This document shows positions 8,801-16,104 of a stretch of DNA of 64,000 bases, piece by piece. Each line of letters opens with the position of its first letter. The stretch's first letter is position 1. The notes beneath the pieces are model-generated. The model was not told the origin of the DNA, searched no databases, and was given only the letters and a program-made list of their open reading frames with translations. Position numbers and translations under genes: made by a program. Location of the stretch: assembly GCA_001544595.2 (NCBI GenBank), contig FCOH02000014.1:62001-126000 (forward strand), given 5' to 3'. Source of the stretch: Caballeronia peredens. Lineage in GTDB: Bacteria > Pseudomonadota > Gammaproteobacteria > Burkholderiales > Burkholderiaceae.

Positions 8801-11703
8801 CGGGCGCCGCCGAAAAGCGCGCGGGCGTGCCGCTGCAACTCGCGGCGGAAGTCGCGAGCGCGCGTCGCGCGTTGCAGGGCGAAGACGTCGTGCGCATCGT
8901 CAATGCGCGCGAGCACAACCTGAAGTCGCTCGACGTCGATATTCCGCACAACAAGTTCAACGTCGTGACGGGCGTGTCGGGCTCGGGCAAGTCGACGCTC
9001 GCGTTCGACATCCTCTTTCACGAAGGCCAGCGCCGCTATCTCGAATCGCTGAACGCGTATGCGCGCTCCATCGTGCAGCCGGCGGGACGTCCGGAAGTCG
9101 ATGCCGTGTACGGCATTCCGCCGACGGTTGCGATCGAGCAGCGGCTATCGCGCGGCGGACGCAAATCGACGGTCGCGACGACCTCGGAAGTCTGGCACTT
9201 CCTGCGCCTGCTGTACGTGAAGCTCGGCATCCAGCACTGCATCCACGATGGCACGCCGGTGCAGTCGCAAAGCTCGGAGTCGATCGCCGCGCAGATCATG
9301 CGCGACTTCAAGGGCCAGCATGTCGGCCTGCTCGCGCCGCTCGTCGTGAACCGCAAGGGCGTCTACACCGATCTCGCGAAATGGGCGAAGGCGCGCGGCA
9401 ACACGCATCTACGCGTGGATGGCGAATTCCTGCCCGTGAGCCCGTGGCCGAAGCTCGACCGCTTCCGCGAACATACGATCGAATTGCCTGTCGCCGATCT
9501 CGTCGTTTCCGCCGACAACGAAGCCGACCTGCGCCGCCTGCTCGACGAAACGCTCGAAATCGGCAAGGGCGTCATGCATCTGTGCGCGCCGCTCGACGAT
9601 CTGCACGGTTCGTGGCAGGGCGGCGCGCGTCGCGGCAAGGAAGAAACGCGCGTGTTTTCGACGAAGCGCGCGTGCCCCGTATGCGGCACGAGCTATCCCG
9701 AACTCGATCCGCGCATGTTCTCGTACAACAGCAAGCACGGCTGGTGCAACACGTGCGTGGGCACGGGCGTGAAGCTCACGCGCGAGCAGCGCGCCGCCTT
9801 CGACGACACGGTTTTCGCGCAGGACGATCGCGGCCGCGAACAGAGCATCGGCTCGGTGGATCAGGAACCGGACGACATCGTCGATCAGCCTTGTCCGGAT
9901 TGCGAAGGCACGCGCCTGAACGAAGTCGCGCGCGCCGTCACGTTCGGCGACTATCCGATCACGGAAGTCGGACGCTGGACCGTCAGCGAGACGCGCACAT
10001 GGATTTCGACACTGAAGCTCAAGGGCCGCGACGCGGATATCGCCCGCGACGTGGTCAGCGAAATCGAAGGGCGCCTGCAGTTCCTCGAAGAAGTCGGGCT
10101 CGGCTATCTGAGCCTCGATCGCGCCGCGCCGACGCTCTCCGGCGGCGAAGCGCAACGCATCCGTCTCGCCGCGCAGCTCGGCAGCAATCTGCAAGGCGTG
10201 TGCTATGTGCTCGACGAGCCGACCATCGGCCTGCATCCGCGCGACAACCTGATCCTGCTGTCGGCGCTGAGAAAGCTGAACGACAAGGGCAACACGCTGG
10301 TCGTCGTCGAACATGACGAGGACACGATTCGCCGCGCGGATCACATCATCGATATCGGGCCGGGCGCGGGCAAGCGCGGCGGCACGGTGGTCGCGCAGGG
10401 CAACGTCACGGACCTCGCGGCGCACAAGGCGTCGCTGACCGGGCAGTATCTCGCCAATCCGATCGTGCATCCGCTGCAACCACGCCGCGACGTGCGCGCC
10501 GGGACCGCTAAGCGCGCCGCCGTGCCGGAGCAATGGCTGACTGTCGAAGGCGCGACGCTGCACAACTTGCGCAACATCACGGCGAGCGTGCCGCTGAATC
10601 GCCTCGTCGCGATCACGGGTGTCTCCGGCTCGGGCAAATCGACGCTCGCGCGCGACGTGCTGATGACCAACCTGCTCGATGCCGTCGGCCGTTCGGTGCT
10701 GTCGTCGCCGGCGGTGCGGCGTGCGCGCCGTGCGGCGCAAGCGTCGGACACCGGCAAGCCCGCGGCGAAAGCGCGCGCCAGCGTGCTCGCGCGCGAAGCG
10801 CCGCGGCCGAAGTTCGACGTGACGCACGCGTGGCAAGGCTGCGCGGGCGTGACCGGTTTCGAGGCGATCGACCGCGTGCTCGAAGTCGATCAGACGCCGA
10901 TCGGCAAGACGCCGCGCTCGTGCCCGGCGACGTACATCGGCATGTGGGACACCATCCGCAAGCTGTTCGCCGACACGCTCGAAGCCCGCGCGCGCGGCTA
11001 CACGCCGTCGCGCTTTTCCTTCAACACGGGCGAAGGGCGCTGCCCGGCCTGCGAAGGCCAGGGCGTGCGCACCATCGCGATGAGCTTCCTGCCCGACGTC
11101 AAGGTGCCGTGCGACGTCTGCCACGGCCAGCGCTTCAATCCGGAAACGCTCGCGGTGACGTGGCGCGGCAAGAATATCGGCGAAGTGCTGACGATGGAAA
11201 TCGACGAAGCCGTCGAGTTCTTCTCGGCCATGCAGAGCATCGCGCATCCGCTGCAATTGCTGCGCGACGTCGGCCTGGGCTATCTGACGCTCGGCCAGCC
11301 GTCGCCGACGCTCTCGGGCGGCGAGGCGCAGCGCATCAAGCTCGTCACCGAGTTGTCGAAGGTGCGCGACGACGTCACGCGGCGCGGCCAGAAGCCACCG
11401 CACACGCTCTACGTGCTCGACGAGCCGACGGTCGGCCTGCACATGGCGGACGTGGCCAAGCTGATTCGCGTGCTGCACCGGCTGGTGGACGGCGGGCATA
11501 GCGTGATCGTCATCGAGCACGATCTCGACGTGATCGCCGAAGCCGACTGGGTGCTCGATCTCGGACCGGAAGGCGGCGTGAACGGCGGCACGATCGTCGC
11601 GGCGGCGGATCCGGACACGCTCGCCATGCATCAGCGCAGCCATACGGGCGCGGCGCTGCGGCCCGTGCTCGGCCGGACGCGCCCGGCGGAGGATGCGGCA
11701 TGA
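5863..11703 (+). CDS. uvrA: Double-length excinuclease ABC subunit UvrA (four ATPase modules)
   Basis: A ~1946-residue protein made of two complete UvrA units in tandem. Four Walker A motifs are visible (GPSGSGKSS near 5962; GVSGSGKST near 7843, 8968 and 10618), with four LSGGE-QR signatures and four Walker B segments (VLDEPSIGLH, MFDEPTTGLH, VLDEPTIGLH, VLDEPTVGLH). Zinc-finger CxxC pairs occur in all quarters. Ordinary UvrA is about 950 residues and works as a dimer, so this resembles a covalent dimer. It recognises damaged DNA in nucleotide excision repair. The start is uncertain: an in-frame TTG at 5728 would overlap the SOS box and its promoter, so I use TTG 5863, close to the conserved AIRIRGARQHNLKN start. 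The ATGA overlap couples it to the next gene. Confidence 0.9.
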   Translation: MASNNAIRIRGARQHNLKNLDLDLHTGQMTVVTGPSGSGKSSLVFDTLYAEGQRRYVETFSAYARQFLDRMDRPQVDRVDGVPPAIAIDQTNPVRSSRSTVGTMTELNDHLKLFYARAAELFDKKTSHRVRHDTPETIYAELLERTRAEDPRLAITFPVELPDTASDEEVEQWLSASGYTRVQAKRHVQTESGARQVLDVVADRFRLQNTERSRALEAIESALLRGTGRVNIYVLKDEAEPDIWRFSTGLHSPESDLRYADPQPALFSFNSAYGACETCRGFGRVIGVDYGLVIPDESKTLREGAVKTLQTPAWKENQDDLVRYGTKAGIRLGVPWNELTQKERDWVIKGSPDWNGKWQNQWYGVQRFFDYLESKAYKMHIRVLLSKYRSYTTCPVCAGARLKTESLLWRLGTKEQADAVLAPSQRFMPQGVDWTRAQLEALPGLTVHDLMLMPIERIRRFFDSLTLPSTLLDEALKLLHAEVRTRLKYLCDVGLGYLTLDRQSRTLSGGEVQRINLTTALGTSLVNTLFVLDEPSIGLHPRDLNRIVEAMHRLRDAGNTLVVVEHDPSVMLAADRLIDMGPGPGERGGQIVYDGTPAEIQTTDTLTGAYLGGRKHVAHASNWNRRAVDDKTPRLTLEGASDHNLQDVTVEIPLQRLVCVTGVSGSGKSTLIQDVLAPALMRHFGKATEAPGAFRALRGAEQLSDVVFVDQSPIGRTARSNPASYVGAFDEIRKLYAKAPLALQRGYSASMFSFNSGDGRCPTCGGSGFEHVEMQFLSDVYLRCPDCDGRRYRAEVLEVKIERGGRHLSVADVLELTVSEAVECFAGDAEVLRVLQPIVDVGLEYVRLGQPVPTLSGGEAQRLKLAGFLAETSQTKKGGKDSEKESRLFMFDEPTTGLHFDDIAKLMQALRRLLERGHSLIVIEHNLDVIRAADWIIDLGPEGGDGGGQVVCVGTPDDVAACEQSHTGRALIDYDEAMQPGAAEKRAGVPLQLAAEVASARRALQGEDVVRIVNAREHNLKSLDVDIPHNKFNVVTGVSGSGKSTLAFDILFHEGQRRYLESLNAYARSIVQPAGRPEVDAVYGIPPTVAIEQRLSRGGRKSTVATTSEVWHFLRLLYVKLGIQHCIHDGTPVQSQSSESIAAQIMRDFKGQHVGLLAPLVVNRKGVYTDLAKWAKARGNTHLRVDGEFLPVSPWPKLDRFREHTIELPVADLVVSADNEADLRRLLDETLEIGKGVMHLCAPLDDLHGSWQGGARRGKEETRVFSTKRACPVCGTSYPELDPRMFSYNSKHGWCNTCVGTGVKLTREQRAAFDDTVFAQDDRGREQSIGSVDQEPDDIVDQPCPDCEGTRLNEVARAVTFGDYPITEVGRWTVSETRTWISTLKLKGRDADIARDVVSEIEGRLQFLEEVGLGYLSLDRAAPTLSGGEAQRIRLAAQLGSNLQGVCYVLDEPTIGLHPRDNLILLSALRKLNDKGNTLVVVEHDEDTIRRADHIIDIGPGAGKRGGTVVAQGNVTDLAAHKASLTGQYLANPIVHPLQPRRDVRAGTAKRAAVPEQWLTVEGATLHNLRNITASVPLNRLVAITGVSGSGKSTLARDVLMTNLLDAVGRSVLSSPAVRRARRAAQASDTGKPAAKARASVLAREAPRPKFDVTHAWQGCAGVTGFEAIDRVLEVDQTPIGKTPRSCPATYIGMWDTIRKLFADTLEARARGYTPSRFSFNTGEGRCPACEGQGVRTIAMSFLPDVKVPCDVCHGQRFNPETLAVTWRGKNIGEVLTMEIDEAVEFFSAMQSIAHPLQLLRDVGLGYLTLGQPSPTLSGGEAQRIKLVTELSKVRDDVTRRGQKPPHTLYVLDEPTVGLHMADVAKLIRVLHRLVDGGHSVIVIEHDLDVIAEADWVLDLGPEGGVNGGTIVAAADPDTLAMHQRSHTGAALRPVLGRTRPAEDAA

Positions 11704-12149
11704 GTTCGTCCGCGCCGATCTCCGATCTCGACACGCTGATCGCGTCGATGCAGCCCGAACTGCAGCCGGGCGTTTATGTGTTCGCGTCGCTGCCGCACGA
11801 CGCGGCGCCGGGCGGCGCGGGCATCGTCGCGACGTTTCGCGAGCGCGAGGGCATGACCGTCGTGATGGAAGAAGGCGCGGCGCAGGCGGCGGGCGTCGCG
11901 CAGCTGTTTCGCGCGGCGTGGATCACGCTGACAGTCCATTCGGACCTGAACGCGGTCGGTCTGACGGCCGCGTTCGCCCGTGCGCTCGGCGAGGCGAATA
12001 TCAGTTGCAACGTGATCGCGGCGGCGTATCACGATCACATCTTCGTGCCCGCCGACGATGCCGCGCGCGCCATGGATGCGCTCGCCGCGTTGCAGCGCGC
12101 GGCGGCTGCTATGCTGTCGGCCTCATCGAAACAGCAGGCCGGGAAATAG
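11700..12149 (+). CDS. ACT-domain-containing protein
   Basis: A 149-residue cytoplasmic protein whose start codon overlaps the uvrA stop (ATGA), implying translational coupling. The C-terminal half (about 75-135: AAWITLTVHSDLNAVGLTAA, ALGEANISCNVIAAAYHDHI) is an ACT ligand-binding fold, and the N-terminal half (PELQPGVYVFASLP) belongs to the same two-part family. ACT domains bind small ligands such as amino acids; no ligand can be assigned. Its location makes it likely SOS-cotranscribed, although a DNA-repair role is not implied by its sequence. Confidence 0.8.
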   Translation: MSSSAPISDLDTLIASMQPELQPGVYVFASLPHDAAPGGAGIVATFREREGMTVVMEEGAAQAAGVAQLFRAAWITLTVHSDLNAVGLTAAFARALGEANISCNVIAAAYHDHIFVPADDAARAMDALAALQRAAAAMLSASSKQQAGK

Positions 12150-13430
12150 ATGGAAACGCAGGACAAAGCCCTCGCGCTCAGGCGCATGAAATGGTTCGCC
12201 GCCGCGCTGCTCGTCGCGGCGGGCGGGTTGTTCGCGCTCGCGAAAAGCCAGCACGACGCGGGCGCGTGGGCATGGGTGTCGTCGTTCGCGGAAGCCGCGA
12301 TGGTCGGCGCGCTCGCGGACTGGTTCGCGGTCGTCGCGCTGTTTCGCCATCCGCTCGGCGTGCCGATTCCGCACACGGCGATCCTTCCCGCCAACAAGGC
12401 GCGCGTCGCCGACAACCTCGCCGCCTTCGTGCGCGACCGTTTCCTCGGCACGGACGCGCTGGTCGCGCGCGTGAACGCGTTCGATCCGGCGAGCCGTCTG
12501 TCCGCGTGGCTCGCCGAGCCGAAGAACGCCGAACTGCTCGGCAGGAAGGCGGTGACCGCGGTGGGCCAGTTGCTGTCCTTCGTCGACGACGAGCGCGTCA
12601 AGACCATGCTCTACGAGACCTTGCGCCGCCGCGCGGACACGTTCGATCTGGCGGGCGCGGCGGGCAACGTGCTGTCCACGCTGACATCGGACCGGCGGCA
12701 TCAGTTGCTGCTCGACGAAGGCCTGAAGCAGATGGCCGCGTGGCTCGACAAGCCGGAAGTGCAGGACATGCTCGCGACGCGCATCGTCGCGGTGGCGGGC
12801 GAAGAGTATCCGAAGCTCATCGGCATGCTGGGTTTCGTCGGACTGAACGCCGAGGATCTCGGCAACAAGTTCGCGGCGGGGCTCGTGCGCGGCGCGAACC
12901 AGTGGCTGCACGACGTGAGCAGCGATCCTTCGCACGAGCGTCGCCAGGCGTTCGATGCGGCCGTCGAGCGTTTCGTCGAACGTCTCAAGACCGATCCGGC
13001 GTTCAAGGCGCGCATCGACGAACACAAGCACGAATGGCTCGCGCGGCCGGAACTGCGCGGCTACGTGAACGGATTGTGGGACGAGTTCATCGCCTGGCTC
13101 GACACCGACATCCGTCGGCCGGATTCCGCGCTGCACGCGAAGGTCGTGGGCGTCGCCGGAAGTTTCGCCGAAGCGCTCGGCAGCGATCCGGCCTTGCGCG
13201 ACTCGATCAACGAGCACATGCGCGACGCGTTGAAGGCGCTCGCGCCCGAATTGCGCGACGGCATCGCGAAGCACATCGCCGCGACAGTCAAGCAATGGGA
13301 CGACGCAACGCTCGTGCGCGATGTCGAACTCAATATCGGGCGGGACCTGCAGTTCATCCGCGTGAACGGCACGCTGGTCGGCGGGGCCGTCGGCATACTG
13401 ATTCACGCGGTGACCGTCTGGGTGGGTTGA
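12150..13430 (+). CDS. DUF445 family membrane-associated protein
   Basis: A 426-residue DUF445 protein. It starts on the base after the preceding stop. A membrane segment lies near residues 14-32 (FAAALLVAAGGLFALAKSQ), followed by the family hallmark EAAMVGALADWFAVVALFRHPLGVPIPHTAI, here cited in part, and a C-terminal membrane segment (TLVGGAVGILIHAVTVW). The long middle is helical and soluble. Function of the family is unknown. The tight arrangement uvrA, ACT, DUF445 suggests one transcript, which would place it under the LexA box at 5739. Confidence 0.85.
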   Translation: METQDKALALRRMKWFAAALLVAAGGLFALAKSQHDAGAWAWVSSFAEAAMVGALADWFAVVALFRHPLGVPIPHTAILPANKARVADNLAAFVRDRFLGTDALVARVNAFDPASRLSAWLAEPKNAELLGRKAVTAVGQLLSFVDDERVKTMLYETLRRRADTFDLAGAAGNVLSTLTSDRRHQLLLDEGLKQMAAWLDKPEVQDMLATRIVAVAGEEYPKLIGMLGFVGLNAEDLGNKFAAGLVRGANQWLHDVSSDPSHERRQAFDAAVERFVERLKTDPAFKARIDEHKHEWLARPELRGYVNGLWDEFIAWLDTDIRRPDSALHAKVVGVAGSFAEALGSDPALRDSINEHMRDALKALAPELRDGIAKHIAATVKQWDDATLVRDVELNIGRDLQFIRVNGTLVGGAVGILIHAVTVWVG

Positions 13431-13532
13431 GGCCGCGTGACGCGGCGGCGGATGTATGATTGCCGGACGCGCGGTTCTCCCGGCAGCGCAATCAAGCGAA
13501 GCAAGGCCACGAGCGAAGAACGCGCGAACCCC

Positions 13533-14009
13533 ATGCCAAACGCCAACACCGCCCTGATCGAACGCTTCTACACCGCGTTCCAGAACCGCGACGCGGAATC
13601 GATGGCCGCCTGCTACGCCGCCGACATCCTGTTTCAGGACCCCGCCTTCGGCGTGCTGCGCGGCAAGGAAGCCGGCGACATGTGGCGCATGCTGCTCGGC
13701 CGCGCGAACGACTTCACGCTCAGCTACGACAGCGTCAAATCGGTCGGTCAGGTCGCCAGCGCGAAAGCCGTCGCGCGCTACACGTATTCGGCGACGGGCC
13801 ACCTCGTCGTCAACGAAATCCAGGCGCGCTTCGCCATTCGCGACGGACTCATCGCCGAACACACCGATGTCTTCGATCTCTGGCGCTGGAGCCGTCAGGC
13901 GCTCGGCGCGAGCGGCTGGCTGCTCGGCTGGACGCCGCAGATGCAGCGCGCGATCCAGACGAAGGCGCGCCGGGCGCTCAAGGAATATCGCCAGAAGCCT
14001 GTGCCATGA
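13533..14009 (+). CDS. NTF2-like (SnoaL-like) protein
   Basis: A 158-residue protein of the NTF2-like fold. The N-terminal helix (TALIERFYTAFQNRDAESMAACY) and the DILFQDPAFG and MLLGRANDF segments are typical of SnoaL-like small cone-shaped domains that either bind or turn over hydrophobic ligands, or act as accessory domains. I use ATG 13533, which gives the standard N-terminus. The stop overlaps the start of the debranching-enzyme gene (ATGA), so the two are translationally coupled. No catalytic assignment is possible. Confidence 0.8.
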   Translation: MPNANTALIERFYTAFQNRDAESMAACYAADILFQDPAFGVLRGKEAGDMWRMLLGRANDFTLSYDSVKSVGQVASAKAVARYTYSATGHLVVNEIQARFAIRDGLIAEHTDVFDLWRWSRQALGASGWLLGWTPQMQRAIQTKARRALKEYRQKPVP

Positions 14010-15949
14010 CGCGCATCGAACGCACGGCTGCGGCGGCCATCGACGCCGCGCGTCTCGAAGACGAATGGCTCGAAGCCGACGCCTTTGGCGGCTTCGCCTC
14101 CGGCGCCGTCGGCACGATGCGCACGCGGCGTTATCAGGCGCTCCTGCTCGCCGCGACCCAGCCGCCCGCGGGACGCGTGGTGCTGGTGAACGGCGTCGAA
14201 GTCTGGCTCGAGGCGAACGGCCGACGCTTCCCGCTGACGATGCAGCACTACGCCCCCGACGTGCGCTATCCGGACGTATCCGCGAGCCTGCTTTCGTTCG
14301 ACACCGAGCCCTGGCCGACGTGGCGCTTCGAAATCGGCGGCGAGGCAGTCGTCGTGGCGGAAGTGTTCGTCGCGCGCGACAGCCGCGAAACCGTACTGCG
14401 CTGGCGTCTCGAAGGCGCGGCCGCGCAGGTGTCCGAAGGCGCGCGCCTGCACGTGCGCCCGCTCGTCTCCGGGCGCGACTATCACGCGCTGCATCACGAA
14501 AATGCCGCGTTTTCCTTTGACGCCACGCTCGAGGGCGATCGCGTGCACTGGCAGCCCTACGGCGACCGGCCGGTCATCTGCGCGACGTCGAACGGCGTCT
14601 ACGAACACGCGCCGGACTGGTATCGCAATTTCTGCTATGTGCGCGAGCGCGAGCGCGGACTCGATTTCACCGAAGACCTCGCCACGCCCGGCACTTTCAG
14701 CTTCGACCTCGCGCGCACCGACGCCGTGCTGATCCTGCACGCGCATACGGGGCACGAAAAGCCCTCCGAAGCGGGCGCGCTCGCGCATGCGTCGCAGCTT
14801 GCAGCGGGCGAGGCGGCGCGGCGCACGGCGTCCGGTTCGCGGCTCGCGCGTTCGGCGCAGGCTTACGTCGTGAACCGCAACGTGGGGCGCACGATCATCG
14901 CGGGTTTTCCGTGGTTCACGGACTGGGGACGCGATACGTTCATCTCGATGCGCGGTCTGCTGCTCGCGTCGGGACGGCATCAGGAAGCGGAATCGATCCT
15001 GCTCGAATGGGCCGACACGATCTCCGAAGGCATGGTGCCGAACCGCTTTCCCGACAGCGGCGGTCTGCCCGAATACAACTCGGTCGACGCGTCGCTGTGG
15101 TTCGTCATCGCCGTGCAGGATTTTCTCGCGACGGGCCACGCGCACGCCGCGACGACGAGCCGCCTGCAACGCGCTGTCGATTCGATCCTCGACGGCTATT
15201 CGCGCGGCACGCGCTTCAACATCGCCGCCGATGCCGACGGACTCCTGCGCGCGGGCGTCCCCGGCGTGCAGCTGACGTGGATGGACGCGAAGGCGGGCGA
15301 CTGGGTCGTGACGCCGCGCATCGGCAAGCCGGTGGAGATTCAGGCGCTGTGGATCAACGCGCTGTCCATCGCCTGCACGTGGAGTGAGCGCTGGCAGGAT
15401 TTGCGCGACCGGGCGCGGCAAGCGTTCTGTGCGCGCTTCGTCGATCCGCAGAGCAATACGCTGTTCGACGTCGTCGATGTGGATCACGAGCCCGGCAAGA
15501 TCGATCGCGCCATTCGTCCCAATCAGATCTTCGCGGTGGGCGGCCTGCCGTTTCCGCTCGTCGATGGCGAGATCGCGCGCGCGGTCGTCGAACAGGTCGA
15601 GACGCAGCTGCTGACGCCGCTCGGCTTGCGCACACTCGCGCCGTCGGATCCGGCGTACCGTCCGCGCTACGCGGGCGGCGTGCTGGAACGCGACGGCGCG
15701 TATCACCAAGGCACCGTGTGGCCGTGGCTGATCGGTCCGTTCGTCGAAGCGTGGGTGCGCGTGCACGGCGCGGCGGGCGTGCGCGAGCGCTTTCTGGCGC
15801 CGCTGTATGCGCATCTCGACCGCTACGGCCTTGATCACATCAGCGAAGTCGCCGACGGCGACGCGCCGCACACGCCCGGCGGCACGCCGTTTCAGGCGTG
15901 GTCGCTTGCGGAACTGCTGCGCATCGAACGGCTGCTCGACACGCACTGA
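14006..15949 (+). CDS. Amylo-alpha-1,6-glucosidase (glycogen-debranching type)
   Basis: A 647-residue protein with an N-terminal beta-sandwich domain (about 1-260; WLEADAFGGFASGAVGTMRTRR is typical of bacterial debranching enzymes, cited in part) and a C-terminal (alpha/alpha)6 domain of the GDE_C type. Signature stretches are AGFPWFTDWGRDTFISMRG, VPNRFPDSGGLPEYNSVDAS and YHQGTVWPWLIGPFVEAW. It would hydrolyse alpha-1,6-glucosidic branches in glycogen-like polymers or related oligosaccharides. There is no signal peptide, so it is cytoplasmic. It overlaps the preceding NTF2-like gene by four bases and precedes another glucosidase. Confidence 0.88.
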   Translation: MTRIERTAAAAIDAARLEDEWLEADAFGGFASGAVGTMRTRRYQALLLAATQPPAGRVVLVNGVEVWLEANGRRFPLTMQHYAPDVRYPDVSASLLSFDTEPWPTWRFEIGGEAVVVAEVFVARDSRETVLRWRLEGAAAQVSEGARLHVRPLVSGRDYHALHHENAAFSFDATLEGDRVHWQPYGDRPVICATSNGVYEHAPDWYRNFCYVRERERGLDFTEDLATPGTFSFDLARTDAVLILHAHTGHEKPSEAGALAHASQLAAGEAARRTASGSRLARSAQAYVVNRNVGRTIIAGFPWFTDWGRDTFISMRGLLLASGRHQEAESILLEWADTISEGMVPNRFPDSGGLPEYNSVDASLWFVIAVQDFLATGHAHAATTSRLQRAVDSILDGYSRGTRFNIAADADGLLRAGVPGVQLTWMDAKAGDWVVTPRIGKPVEIQALWINALSIACTWSERWQDLRDRARQAFCARFVDPQSNTLFDVVDVDHEPGKIDRAIRPNQIFAVGGLPFPLVDGEIARAVVEQVETQLLTPLGLRTLAPSDPAYRPRYAGGVLERDGAYHQGTVWPWLIGPFVEAWVRVHGAAGVRERFLAPLYAHLDRYGLDHISEVADGDAPHTPGGTPFQAWSLAELLRIERLLDTH

Positions 15950-16104
15950 ACGCCGCACGGGCACGATGCACGAAGGCATTTACGAAAACGCGCTAAATTA
16001 CGACTCTTGCCCGCCGCTTCGCGAGCCGGCTCCGAAGCCGGCCCCAAAGTCGGTCCCGAAGCCAGCCCGACCCCGGCGGCGCGGCGCAAAACGAGGAGAG
16101 GTCC

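Noticed and set aside
5722..9021. Very long antisense open frame opposite the first half of uvrA
   Set aside because: High-GC codon bias of uvrA leaves the opposite strand open; the product is His/Arg/Ala-rich with no domain and no ribosome-binding site.
9409..11643. Second long antisense open frame opposite uvrA
   Set aside because: Same composition artefact; no recognisable protein features.
16018..16080. Short GC-rich direct repeats of the CCGAAGCC-type upstream of the GH63 gene
   Set aside because: Only a few degenerate 9-12 base copies; likely a Pro/Lys-coding-like low-complexity stretch and not a functional repeat.
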